A stretch of 9,828 nt of DNA from positions 1 to 9,828 of the forward strand of contig JAUIBJ010000073.1 in assembly GCA_030428025.1 (NCBI GenBank), read 5' to 3'. Below are positions 1 through 6,377 of the stretch, one piece after another. The position numbers and the translations under genes are program-made. The DNA comes from Alphaproteobacteria bacterium. Lineage in GTDB: Bacteria; Pseudomonadota; Alphaproteobacteria; Rhodobacterales; Rhodobacteraceae. Each line of letters begins with the position of its first letter. The stretch's first letter is position 1. The notes under the pieces are model-generated. The model did no database searches. It was given only the letters and a program-made list of their open reading frames with translations, and had not been told where the DNA came from.

Positions 1-458
1 GCGCCTTTGCCAAGCTCGACGAGATCCGCGACAACATGATCTGGTGGAAATCCGGCGCCCAGCCGCTCCAGCTTATCGGCAGCGGCGAGGTGGATTTCGC
101 CTTCGGCTATACCGGCCGGATCATCCGGGCCAACAACGAAGGGGCGGATTACCAGCTCAACTGGAACACGCTGCTCTACTCGATCGATTACTGGGCCGTC
201 GTTGCCGGCTCGCCGATGATGGACGAGGCGATGAAGATGATCGACTGGATCACCAGTTCCGAGCCGCTGCGCGCGCAGGCCGCCGTCTGGCCGATCTCGC
301 CGGCCAACAAGGAAGTGAACGCCGACCCGGCGCTGCAAAAGGCCAACCCCGGCATGGTGCTGAACCATTCCGACGAGGGGCTCTTCATTTCTACCGAGTT
401 TTGGATCGAACACGGGGACGAGCTTGAAGCCAGGTTCACCTCCTGGGCCGCGCAATAA
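1..458 (+). CDS. ABC transporter substrate-binding protein, PotD/PotF type (C-terminal part)
   Basis: The reading frame is open from the window edge (first full codon at 3) to TAA at 456-458, giving 151 residues; the start and signal peptide lie upstream. It is the periplasmic binding subunit that captures a polyamine or similar cationic amine and hands it to the permease pair encoded just downstream. The fragment has the pattern of the second lobe of PotD-like proteins: a GEVDFAFGYTGR strand-turn, a YSIDYWAVVAGSP segment equivalent to the FWMDSLAIPA region of E. coli PotD, then helices (MKMIDWITS) and the C-terminal segment. The Asp at 186-188 aligns with the PotD Asp that contacts an amine, but the neighbouring PotD Trp seems to be Ser here. 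The family is clear from sequence and from the potBCA-like genes behind it; the substrate is inferred and could be another amine or an amino-acid derivative. Confidence 0.88.
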   Translation, partial: AFAKLDEIRDNMIWWKSGAQPLQLIGSGEVDFAFGYTGRIIRANNEGADYQLNWNTLLYSIDYWAVVAGSPMMDEAMKMIDWITSSEPLRAQAAVWPISPANKEVNADPALQKANPGMVLNHSDEGLFISTEFWIEHGDELEARFTSWAAQ

Positions 459-478
459 TCCCGGAACCGCATATGGCG

Positions 479-504
479 CCGCGCCCGTCTTCCGGCGGGC
501 GCGG
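479..504 (+). promoter_or_regulatory. Intercistronic GC hairpin between binding-protein and permease genes
   Basis: A perfect 9-bp stem (479-487 CCGCGCCCG with 496-504 CGGGCGCGG) encloses an 8-base loop. No T run follows, so it is not a typical intrinsic terminator. A hairpin right after a binding-protein gene is a known way to protect that part of the mRNA from 3' decay or to reduce read-through, so that more binding protein than permease is made. Its role here is inferred from position and stem strength. Confidence 0.5.
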
Positions 505-530
505 GCCCAACGCAAAGGGTGTCTTCCTGC

Positions 531-1709
531 ATGTCGAAGAAGAGCCGCATATCCTGGCTGCTCGTCGCGCCCCTGCTCGCGCTGGTGCTGCTCGGCTTCA
601 TCCTGCCCATCGGCTATACGCTGGTGAAGGCGGTGGAGAACCCGGAGGTGACGGCCGCGCTGCCCCGCACGGTGACCGTGCTCGACCGGTGGGACGGCGA
701 GGGGATGCCCCCGGAAGAGGCCTTCGCGGCACTTGTCACCGATATCGAGGAGGGCCAACGCGGCCGTGAATTCGGCTCGATGACGCGGCGGCTCAATTTC
801 GAACTGAACGGCGCCCGGTCCACCCTCATGCAGACCCGCCGCAGCCTCGACGAGCTTTCGGCGCCCTATTCCGAGAGCCTGCCCGCCGCCATCCCCGAAT
901 GGGGAGAGCCGCAGTTGTGGCAGCTCATCAGGACGAATTCAAACCCTGTCACCGCCAGCTTTTTGCTGCGCGCGCTGGATCTTCAGATCACACCCGATGG
1001 CCGGATCGAGGCCGTGCCGGAAGAGCGCGCGATCTTCATCGACCTCTTCCAGCGCACCTTCTGGATCAGCATCCTGGTCACGCTGATCTGCATCCTTCTG
1101 GCCTATCCCACCGCCTATTACATCACCACGCTCTCGAACCGCGCGGCAAGCATTGCGATCCTGCTGGTGCTGGTGCCCTTCTGGACGTCGATCCTTGTGC
1201 GGACCACCGCCTGGTTCATCCTCCTCCAGCGCGAGGGGCCGATCAACGCGGGCCTTCTGGGCCTGAACATCGTCGACGAACCGCTGCAGATGATCTTCAC
1301 CCGCTTCGCCGTCTATGTCGCGATGGTGCATGTGCTGCTGCCCTTCCAGATCCTGCCGCTCTACAGCGTGATGAAACGGCAGGGCACCGACATGCTGCGT
1401 GCCGCCGCCTCGCTGGGGGCCCCGCCCTGGCGGCAATTCCTGCTCGTCTACCTGCCGCTGACCATGCCCGGCGTGGCGGCGGGCGCGGTCATCGTCTTCA
1501 TGCTTTCGGTGGGGTTCTACGTGACGCCCGCGCTGGTGGGCGGGCTGCAGGACCAGATGGTGAGCTATTACATCGCCTTCTTCACCAACCAGTCGATCAA
1601 TTTCGGCATGGTGGCGGCGCTCTCGCTGCTGCTTCTGTTCTTCACCGGCCTGCTGATCGTGATCGCGCGCAAGCTGGTGCCGAACCTCGACACCACGATC
1701 AAGGCATGA
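531..1709 (+). CDS. potB: ABC transporter permease, PotB type, with enlarged loop after TM1
   Basis: This is one of the two inner-membrane permeases of the polyamine-type importer. I chose ATG 531 because AAAGGG (514-519) lies 11 nt upstream; an in-frame GTG at 519 would add four residues but has no binding site in front. The 392 residues are long for PotB (about 285-310 is usual). Residues about 8-32 form the first membrane helix. About 130 mostly hydrophilic residues (33-165) follow, then the permease core with several helices from about residue 177. The EAA loop that docks on the ATPase is visible as RAAASLGAPPWRQF (290-303), followed by LPLTMPG. The next permease gene begins 4 nt after the stop, so the two are surely cotranscribed. 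The family call is firm; the polyamine specificity and the function of the extra segment are not shown by sequence. Confidence 0.92.
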   Translation: MSKKSRISWLLVAPLLALVLLGFILPIGYTLVKAVENPEVTAALPRTVTVLDRWDGEGMPPEEAFAALVTDIEEGQRGREFGSMTRRLNFELNGARSTLMQTRRSLDELSAPYSESLPAAIPEWGEPQLWQLIRTNSNPVTASFLLRALDLQITPDGRIEAVPEERAIFIDLFQRTFWISILVTLICILLAYPTAYYITTLSNRAASIAILLVLVPFWTSILVRTTAWFILLQREGPINAGLLGLNIVDEPLQMIFTRFAVYVAMVHVLLPFQILPLYSVMKRQGTDMLRAAASLGAPPWRQFLLVYLPLTMPGVAAGAVIVFMLSVGFYVTPALVGGLQDQMVSYYIAFFTNQSINFGMVAALSLLLLFFTGLLIVIARKLVPNLDTTIKA

Positions 1710-1713
1710 TGCA

Positions 1714-2526
1714 ATGACCCGGGTCTTCGTCGCCATCTTCGCCTGGGCGGTGCTCTTCTTCCTCGTCGCGCCGCTCGCGGTGATCTTCCCGCTTTCCTTT
1801 TCCTCGGGCGAGATCCTCACCCTGCCGGTGCCGGGCTATTCGCTGCAATGGTACGAGGATTTCTTCCTGTCCGAGCGCTGGCTCGACGCCACCAAGAACA
1901 GCTTCGTCGTGGGGTTTGCCACGATGGTCTTCGCGACGCTGCTGGGCACCACCGCCGCCTATGGCATCAACCTCAGCAACTTCCGCGGCAAGACGGTGGT
2001 GCTGGCGACGCTGTCGCTTCCGATGGTGGTGCCGCTCATCGTCACCGCCGCCTCGATGTATCTGGCCTTTTCGGTGGTGGGGCTTGCCAATTCGCTATGG
2101 GGGCTGATCGTGGCGCATACCATCGTGGCCACGCCCTATGTGGTCATCACCGTGCTGGCCTCGCTTAAGACGTTCGACGCCAACCTCATGCGCGGCGCGC
2201 TGTCGCTGGGGGCGCCGCCCGTCACCGCCTTTCGCGAGGTTGTGCTGCCGCTGATCATGCCGGGCGTTGCCGCGGGCGCGATCTTTGCCTTCGCCACCTC
2301 CTTCGACGAGCTGGTGATCGCCATCTTCATCACCAGCCCGGGCGAATTTACCCTGCCGCGCCAGATGTTCGCCGGGCTGCGCGAGTTTCTCAGCCCCACC
2401 ATCACCGCCGCCGCGGTGATCATGATCGTGCTGAGTTTCATCCTTCTCTTCATCAGCGAGGCGATCCGCCGCCGTGGCGAGCGGCTTGTCGCCGCCCGCG
2501 CTGACAAAACTGGATCGGACCAATGA
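1714..2526 (+). CDS. potC: ABC transporter permease, PotC type
   Basis: This is the second inner-membrane permease of the importer and pairs with the PotB-type protein. At 270 residues it is normal for PotC. A hydrophobic first helix (residues about 4-26) is followed by further helices, and the EAA loop reads RGALSLGAPPVTAF (160-173) with VVLPLIMPG after it, the binding-protein-dependent permease signature that contacts the ATPase. ATG 1714 lies 4 nt past the potB stop, with AAGG at 1701-1704 as a modest ribosome binding site inside the end of potB. Its stop shares ATGA (2523-2526) with the start of the ATPase gene, which points to translational coupling. Subfamily identity is well supported; substrate is inferred from the operon. 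Confidence 0.93.
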   Translation: MTRVFVAIFAWAVLFFLVAPLAVIFPLSFSSGEILTLPVPGYSLQWYEDFFLSERWLDATKNSFVVGFATMVFATLLGTTAAYGINLSNFRGKTVVLATLSLPMVVPLIVTAASMYLAFSVVGLANSLWGLIVAHTIVATPYVVITVLASLKTFDANLMRGALSLGAPPVTAFREVVLPLIMPGVAAGAIFAFATSFDELVIAIFITSPGEFTLPRQMFAGLREFLSPTITAAAVIMIVLSFILLFISEAIRRRGERLVAARADKTGSDQ

Positions 2527-3617
2527 CCCACATGAATGATCCGCTCGTCGTGTTCGAGAATGTCGATAAATCCTACGATGGCGGCACCAAGGTCGTGGAC
2601 GACCTGAACCTGACCATCGCCGAGGGCGAGTTCCTCACCCTGCTGGGCCCGTCCGGTTCGGGCAAGACGACCACGCTGATGATGCTCGCGGGCTTCGAGG
2701 CGCCGAGCAGGGGCACGATCTGGTTCAGGGGCGCCCCGCTCAACAAGGTGCCCACCTACAAGCGCGATTTCGGGATCGTCTTTCAGAATTACGCGCTTTT
2801 TCCGCATATGAGCGTAGCCGAGAACCTCGCCTTCCCCCTTCGGATGCGCCGCGAGAGCAGGTCGATGATCGAGGAACGCGTGAACGAAACGCTCGACATG
2901 GTCAAGCTTGGGCCGCTGAAGGACCGGATGCCGGGACAGCTTTCGGGCGGCCAGCAGCAGCGCGTGGCGCTGGCCCGCGCGCTCGTGTTCAAGCCCAAGA
3001 TGGTGCTGATGGACGAACCCCTCGGAGCGCTCGACAAGCAGCTGCGCGAACACATGCAGCTGGAGATCAAGCACCTCCACGAGGGGCTGGGCATCACCAT
3101 GCTCTACGTGACGCATGACCAGTCCGAGGCGCTGACCATGTCGAACCGGATCGCGGTGTTCGATCATGGCCGGATCCAGCAGATCGGCGCCCCGCGCGAG
3201 GTCTATGCCAAGCCCGCCAGCACTTTCGTCGCCTCTTTCATGGGCGAGAACAACCGGCTCGATGGCCGCGTCCACGCCGAAGGTGACGGCCATGTCCATG
3301 TGCGCACCTGCGCCGGGGGCCCCGCGCTGCGCGCCATGCCTGCCGCCGACAGGCCCGCCGAAGGGCAGGACACGGTGCTGATGGTCCGGCCCGAATGCGT
3401 CCAGCTCGGTGCCCGCGAGGGGGCCGAGAACAGCTTCGAAGGGCGGGTGACGGATGTGGTCTATCACGGCGATCACCTGCGCCTCTGCCTCGAGGTAGCG
3501 GGCGTGGGACCGCTCGTCGTGCGGCATCTGGTGGCCGAGGCCGAGGCCGAATACCAGCCCGGCGACACCGTGCAGGTCTGCTGGCAGGCCCGGCACATGC
3601 ACGCCTTCCGCTGCTGA
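2523..3617 (+). CDS. potA: Spermidine/putrescine-type ABC transporter ATPase, PotA type
   Basis: This cytoplasmic ATPase drives the importer formed with the two upstream permeases. All nucleotide-binding motifs are intact: Walker A GPSGSGKTT (42-50), Q-loop VFQN (Gln88), signature LSGGQ (140-144), Walker B MVLMDEP (160-166, Glu165 catalytic) and the H-loop His198 in THDQ. A TOBE-type C-terminal domain, starting near residue 284 with MVRPE, is typical of the PotA/MalK/FbpC group and matches the 364-residue length. The ATG at 2523 overlaps the potC stop by 4 bases; a second ATG at 2532 is possible. Strand, spacing and family all fit a potD-potB-potC-potA order. Related ATPases serve iron, sulfate or sugar importers, but the permease and binding-protein types here favour polyamine-like amines. 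Confidence 0.94.
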   Translation: MTHMNDPLVVFENVDKSYDGGTKVVDDLNLTIAEGEFLTLLGPSGSGKTTTLMMLAGFEAPSRGTIWFRGAPLNKVPTYKRDFGIVFQNYALFPHMSVAENLAFPLRMRRESRSMIEERVNETLDMVKLGPLKDRMPGQLSGGQQQRVALARALVFKPKMVLMDEPLGALDKQLREHMQLEIKHLHEGLGITMLYVTHDQSEALTMSNRIAVFDHGRIQQIGAPREVYAKPASTFVASFMGENNRLDGRVHAEGDGHVHVRTCAGGPALRAMPAADRPAEGQDTVLMVRPECVQLGAREGAENSFEGRVTDVVYHGDHLRLCLEVAGVGPLVVRHLVAEAEAEYQPGDTVQVCWQARHMHAFRC

Positions 3618-3651
3618 TACCTTACGACTTTCCGACAAAGGACCCCCGGTC

Positions 3652-5196
3652 ATGACCTCTCCGTTCCCCACCCCCGTGAATGACACGATCGAAACCACCG
3701 CCGCAGGCCCCGACGGCCGTCCGCGCTACAGCCACTATATCGACGGTGCTTTCGTGCCCCCGGCGGGCGGGCAGTATTTCGACAGCTCGGATCCTGTCAC
3801 CGGCGAGGTCTGGGCCGAAATCGCGCGCGGGCAGGCTGAGGATGTGGATGCCGCCTGCGAGGCGGCGCACCGCGCCTTCGAGGCGCCCGAGTGGCGCGGG
3901 CTGTCCGCTTCGGCGCGCGGCCGGCTCATGCGGCGGCTGGGCGATCTCATCCTCGAGAACGCCGATTGGCTCGCCGCGGTCGAGATGAAGGACAATGGCA
4001 AGCTGATCGCCGAACTGGGCAACCAGATGCGTTACATGGCGAACTATTACTATTACTACGGCGGCCTCGCCGACAAGATCGAGGGCGCGACCATCCCCAC
4101 CGACAAACCCGGCGTCTTCAACTTCACCCGCTACGAACCGATTGGCGTGGTGGCCTGCATCATGCCGTGGAACTCGCCGCTGCCGCTTACCTCGCTCAAG
4201 CTGGCCCCGGCGCTTGCCGCCGGCAACACTGTGGTTCTGAAACCGTCGGAATTCACCTCCGCCTCGCTTCTGGAATTCGTCAAGTTGGTGGAACTGGCGG
4301 GCTTTCCCAAGGGGGTGGTCAACGTGGTCACGGGCTTCGGTCACGAGATGGGCAACGCGCTCGTTTCTCACAAGCTGGTCGAGCGTATCGCCTTTACCGG
4401 CGGGCCGGAAGCGGGGCGCATCATCAACGAGCAGGCGGCGCGCTCGATGAAGCGGGTCACGATGGAGCTTGGCGGCAAATCCCCCAACATCATCTTCGAA
4501 GATGCCGATCTCGATCAGGCCGTGAAGGGCGCCGTCGCCGGCATCTTCGCGGCCTCCGGTCAAACCTGCGTGGCCGGATCCCGGCTGTTGTTGCAGCGAT
4601 CGATCCACGATGCGTTTCTCGATCGGCTGGTCGATTTTCTGAAGGGTATCCGCTTCGGCCACCCGAACGATCCCGAAACCCAGATCGCACCGATCTCGAC
4701 CGTTCCCCAGATGGAGAAGATCGAGGCCTATGTGCGCATCGCTCAGGAAGAAGGCGCGCGGCTCGTACGAGGCGGCAGGCGTGCCGAGGTGCCGGGCTAT
4801 CCCAACGGGCTCTTCTACGAGCCGACCATCTTCGCCGATGTGACGAACGACATGCGCATCGCTCAGGAGGAGGTCTTCGGCCCGGTGCTGTCCGTCATCC
4901 CCTTCGAGGACGAGGACGACGCCGTGCGTATCGCCAACGATATCGACTTTGGCCTCGCCGCCGGCATCTGGACCCGCGACCTCGCACGCGGCGTGCGGAT
5001 GACCGAGCGTGTGCGCGCCGGGACGATCTGGGTGAACAACTACCGCTCCACCTCCACCACCTCACCCTTCGGCGGCTTCAAGATGAGCGGCACCGGGCGC
5101 GAGGGCGGGATCCCCGGCATGATGGAATATCTGGAGCTGAAAAGCGTGTGGATCTCGACCGATGTCGAGATCCCCAACCCGTTCATCCGCCGGTGA
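3652..5196 (+). CDS. NAD(P)-dependent aldehyde dehydrogenase
   Basis: This soluble enzyme oxidises an aldehyde to its carboxylate with NAD(P)+. At 514 residues it is normal to slightly long for the superfamily. The oxyanion Asn174 (MPWNSPL), the cofactor-binding turn FTGG (248-251), the general-base Glu272 (MELGGKSPN) and the nucleophile Cys306 (GQTCVAGSR) are all present, as are EEVFGP and FGGFKMSG near the C-terminus. ATG 3652 is chosen because AAAGGA (3637-3642) sits 9 nt upstream. The gene begins 34 nt after the ATPase gene, so it is probably in the same operon and acts on an aldehyde from the imported amine, for example an aminoaldehyde. A betaine aldehyde role is possible given the BetA-like gene nearby, but the segment before FGGFK (NNYRSTSTTS) differs from that of E. 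coli BetB (WGESPAEMPVGGYK). The five-Tyr run near residues 127-131 is odd. Confidence 0.93.
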   Translation: MTSPFPTPVNDTIETTAAGPDGRPRYSHYIDGAFVPPAGGQYFDSSDPVTGEVWAEIARGQAEDVDAACEAAHRAFEAPEWRGLSASARGRLMRRLGDLILENADWLAAVEMKDNGKLIAELGNQMRYMANYYYYYGGLADKIEGATIPTDKPGVFNFTRYEPIGVVACIMPWNSPLPLTSLKLAPALAAGNTVVLKPSEFTSASLLEFVKLVELAGFPKGVVNVVTGFGHEMGNALVSHKLVERIAFTGGPEAGRIINEQAARSMKRVTMELGGKSPNIIFEDADLDQAVKGAVAGIFAASGQTCVAGSRLLLQRSIHDAFLDRLVDFLKGIRFGHPNDPETQIAPISTVPQMEKIEAYVRIAQEEGARLVRGGRRAEVPGYPNGLFYEPTIFADVTNDMRIAQEEVFGPVLSVIPFEDEDDAVRIANDIDFGLAAGIWTRDLARGVRMTERVRAGTIWVNNYRSTSTTSPFGGFKMSGTGREGGIPGMMEYLELKSVWISTDVEIPNPFIRR

Positions 5197-5199
5197 GCC

Positions 5200-5586
5200 T
5201 CACGTCCGGCATGCCACCGCGCGGATCTCCACCAGAGCCTTGGGAGGGATGAATTCCGTCACCCCCACGGCCGTCCACGCCGGGTAGGGCTCGCCGATAT
5301 ACTGGTCCTTCACCGCCGAGAAGAGGTCGATATGCTTGCGCAGATCGACATGGAATGTGGTGATCTCGACGATATCGTCGAATGTCAGCCCCGCCTCCTC
5401 CAGATAGGCCTTCAGCTTCAGGAAGGCATCGTGAAACTGCGCCTCCGGCTCCTCGGCGAAGGGTCGGTCGGGATGCGAGGCGGTGCAGCCGGCGAGAAAG
5501 ACCAGCACTCCCGCCTCGACGGCGGCGGAAAAATGGTGATCGGTGTAGTAGTGCTTGTACTTTTCCGGGACATGTACCGTTTTCAC
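5200..5586 (-). CDS. RidA/YjgF/UK114-family protein lacking the catalytic Arg
   Basis: This small cytosolic protein belongs to the family whose best-known member, RidA, hydrolyses reactive enamines/imines to keto acids. I chose GTG 5586 because AAAAGGAA (5594-5601, minus strand) lies 7 nt upstream and it gives MKTVHVPEKYK and 128 residues, the same length as E. coli RidA. An upstream ATG at 5637 would add 17 basic residues but has GGA only 3 nt in front of it. The family fold is visible in AGVLVFLAGCT, the LEEAGLTFDDIVEITTFHVD segment and the C-terminal PPKALVEIRAVACR. Where RidA has Arg105 in PARSCVE, this protein reads PAWTAVGV (Trp104), so classical imine deaminase activity is doubtful; it fits the Arg-less Rid subgroups of unknown activity. 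It converges on the aldehyde dehydrogenase gene, with 3 nt between the stops. Confidence 0.9.
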   Translation of the reverse strand: MKTVHVPEKYKHYYTDHHFSAAVEAGVLVFLAGCTASHPDRPFAEEPEAQFHDAFLKLKAYLEEAGLTFDDIVEITTFHVDLRKHIDLFSAVKDQYIGEPYPAWTAVGVTEFIPPKALVEIRAVACRT

Positions 5587-5593
5587 GGGAAAA

Positions 5594-5601
5594 TTCCTTT
5601 T
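5594..5601 (-). promoter_or_regulatory. Ribosome binding site deciding the RidA-family start
   Basis: Read on the minus strand this is AAAAGGAA, 7 nt before GTG 5584-5586. It is the best Shine-Dalgarno match in the area and supports the 128-residue product over the longer one from ATG 5637. Confidence 0.65.
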
Positions 5602-5646
5602 CAGCTTGGGCTTTCGGAAAGCCGTCTTTGATGCCATTATTCCAAC

Positions 5647-5675
5647 TTGAACGCGCCGTACTACATTACTAGTGA
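5647..5675 (+). promoter_or_regulatory. Weak candidate promoter for the unknown 174-residue gene
   Basis: TTGAAC (5647-5652) and TAGTGA (5670-5675) are separated by 17 nt, pointing toward the gene at 5751. The -10 match is poor. It is listed because a + strand promoter is expected in this divergent gap and no better match was seen. Confidence 0.22.
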
Positions 5676-5690
5676 TACCTGTTGCAGCAA
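5663..5690 (-). promoter_or_regulatory. Candidate promoter for the RidA-family gene with an overlapping palindrome
   Basis: On the minus strand, TTGCTG (5685-5690) and TAATGT (5663-5668) are separated by 16 nt, about 75 nt before the GTG start. The imperfect palindrome ATTACTAGTGAT (5665-5676, perfect core ACTAGT) lies in the same stretch and also overlaps the weak + strand promoter candidate, so one protein could control both divergent genes. This is inference from position only. Confidence 0.25.
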
Positions 5691-5723
5691 GCCGGCAAGG
5701 TGCCGGCCCGCCGGGCCGCTGCA
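5683..5723 (+). promoter_or_regulatory. Structured leader upstream of the unknown 174-residue gene
   Basis: An outer 6-bp stem (TGCAGC 5683-5688 with GCTGCA 5718-5723) encloses a second 6-bp stem (GCCGGC 5691-5696 with GCCGGC 5702-5707). An alternative tight stem uses CGGCCCG (5704-5710) and CGGGCCG (5712-5718). The structures are mutually exclusive in part and end 13 nt before the ribosome binding site. This could be an mRNA-stabilising leader or a simple regulatory fold. It matches no riboswitch class known to me. Confidence 0.35.
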
Positions 5724-5736
5724 GAGCGCCAAAGCC

Positions 5737-5744
5737 AAAGGAGG
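5737..5744 (+). promoter_or_regulatory. Strong ribosome binding site of the unknown 174-residue gene
   Basis: AAAGGAGG is a near-perfect anti-16S match, 6 nt before ATG 5751. It fixes the start there rather than at an in-frame TTG at 5682 and suggests high translation. Confidence 0.8.
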
Positions 5745-5750
5745 CTACGC

Positions 5751-6275
5751 ATGGCCGAGAACGACCTGTACGAGATTTCCGTCAAGTCCGTCGAGGTTAC
5801 GGAGAAGGAAGACGGGACCGGCGAGATCGCCGTGGTCTACAAGGGCCGCGCCGAAGAAACGAAAACCGTCGAACCCTTCGTTTCCGACGACTTCTGGGAC
5901 ATTTTCGATTGCTGCAAGCGCATTTCCGCGCAGATCGTGATGAACGAGTTCCGCCCCAACTCGGGCGTGAATTTCGAATTCAACATCGTGGACGACAAGG
6001 GCATCTCGATCTGGCACACCAAGCCCCACAACTTTATCAAGATGCCGCTTTGCATGAACATGGACTGGACCTGCAACCACCTGCAGGACAACTACAAGTC
6101 CTACATGACCCTGGGCATGATCGAACTGCCCGAAGAGTTCTACCTCGTGGAAGGCCGTGTGCCCACGCAGAAGCTTGCGGAACTGTTGATGGATTCGATG
6201 ACGTCCGGTCTGGAATTCATCGGGCTCCTGTTTCTTCAGCGCGAACGCATGGGGGCCGCGCACCACATGGAATAA
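5751..6275 (+). CDS. Unrecognised 174-residue soluble protein, probably highly expressed
   Basis: I do not recognise this protein. Its start is fixed by AAAGGAGG 6 nt upstream. It has no signal peptide or membrane segment and is acidic overall, so a cytosolic location is likely. The first 45 residues look like beta strands (EISVKSVEVTEKE, TGEIAVVYKG); aromatic-rich segments follow (DDFWDIFDCCKR 47-58, NFEFNIVDDKGISIWHT 74-90), and the C-terminal third is mostly helical (TQKLAELLMDSM). Cys54, Cys55, Cys101, Cys108 and His89, His93, His110, His171, His172 could bind a metal, but no known motif is seen. All five Tyr codons are TAC and eight of nine Asn codons AAC, unlike the neighbouring genes, which use TAT often; this suggests selection for high expression. 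It is divergent from the RidA-family gene and upstream of, but separated by a hairpin and promoter from, the aminotransferase gene. Confidence 0.85.
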   Translation: MAENDLYEISVKSVEVTEKEDGTGEIAVVYKGRAEETKTVEPFVSDDFWDIFDCCKRISAQIVMNEFRPNSGVNFEFNIVDDKGISIWHTKPHNFIKMPLCMNMDWTCNHLQDNYKSYMTLGMIELPEEFYLVEGRVPTQKLAELLMDSMTSGLEFIGLLFLQRERMGAAHHME

Positions 6276-6281
6276 ACCTTC

Positions 6282-6305
6282 CGCGCCGCCCGCAGCGGCG
6301 GCGCG
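6282..6305 (+). terminator. GC hairpin after the unknown gene, possible terminator
   Basis: A perfect 9-bp stem (CGCGCCGCC 6282-6290 with GGCGGCGCG 6297-6305) and a 6-base loop begin 7 nt after the stop. No T run follows directly; a weak GCTG-AAA-CAGC hairpin with TTTCTT comes later (6334-6350). It may end the transcript of the upstream gene, as the new promoter just downstream would suggest. Confidence 0.4.
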
Positions 6306-6348
6306 CCCCGCCTCCCGAAAGCGCCGGGGTTCTGCTGAAACAGCTTTC

Positions 6349-6377
6349 TTGGCACCTTCAAATGTATTATTGTTAAT
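6349..6377 (+). promoter_or_regulatory. Predicted promoter of the aminotransferase-regulator operon
   Basis: TTGGCA (6349-6354) and GTTAAT (6372-6377) are separated by exactly 17 nt, 4 or more of 6 bases matching sigma-70 consensus in each box. Transcription would start near 6384, about 27 nt before the TTG start. The 22-bp inverted repeat covers the spacer and -10 box, so a bound repressor would block the polymerase. Confidence 0.45.

Noticed and set aside
2136..3698. Open frame of 520 codons on the minus strand opposite the permease and ATPase genes
   Set aside because: It is antisense to genes with complete permease and ABC ATPase motifs, and its His/Arg/Gly-rich product matches no family. 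Long antisense frames are expected in high-GC coding DNA.
3891..5252. Open frame of 453 codons in another + strand frame over the aldehyde dehydrogenase
   Set aside because: Its product is Arg-rich and without domains, while the overlapping frame encodes a complete dehydrogenase.
5587..5637. Longer RidA-family product from ATG 5637
   Set aside because: The only purine-rich site before it is 3 nt away, whereas GTG 5586 has AAAAGGAA at 7 nt and gives the standard 128-residue length.
5658..5678. Second copy of the 22-bp operator in the RidA-family promoter region
   Set aside because: The region holds ATTACTAGTGAT, but its half-sites and spacing do not match the AATGTATTA/TAATACATT arms.
6350..6366. 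Sigma-54-like TGGCAC element
   Set aside because: TGGCAC at 6350-6355 resembles a -24 box, but the expected TTGC -12 box is missing at the right spacing; the sigma-70 reading fits better.
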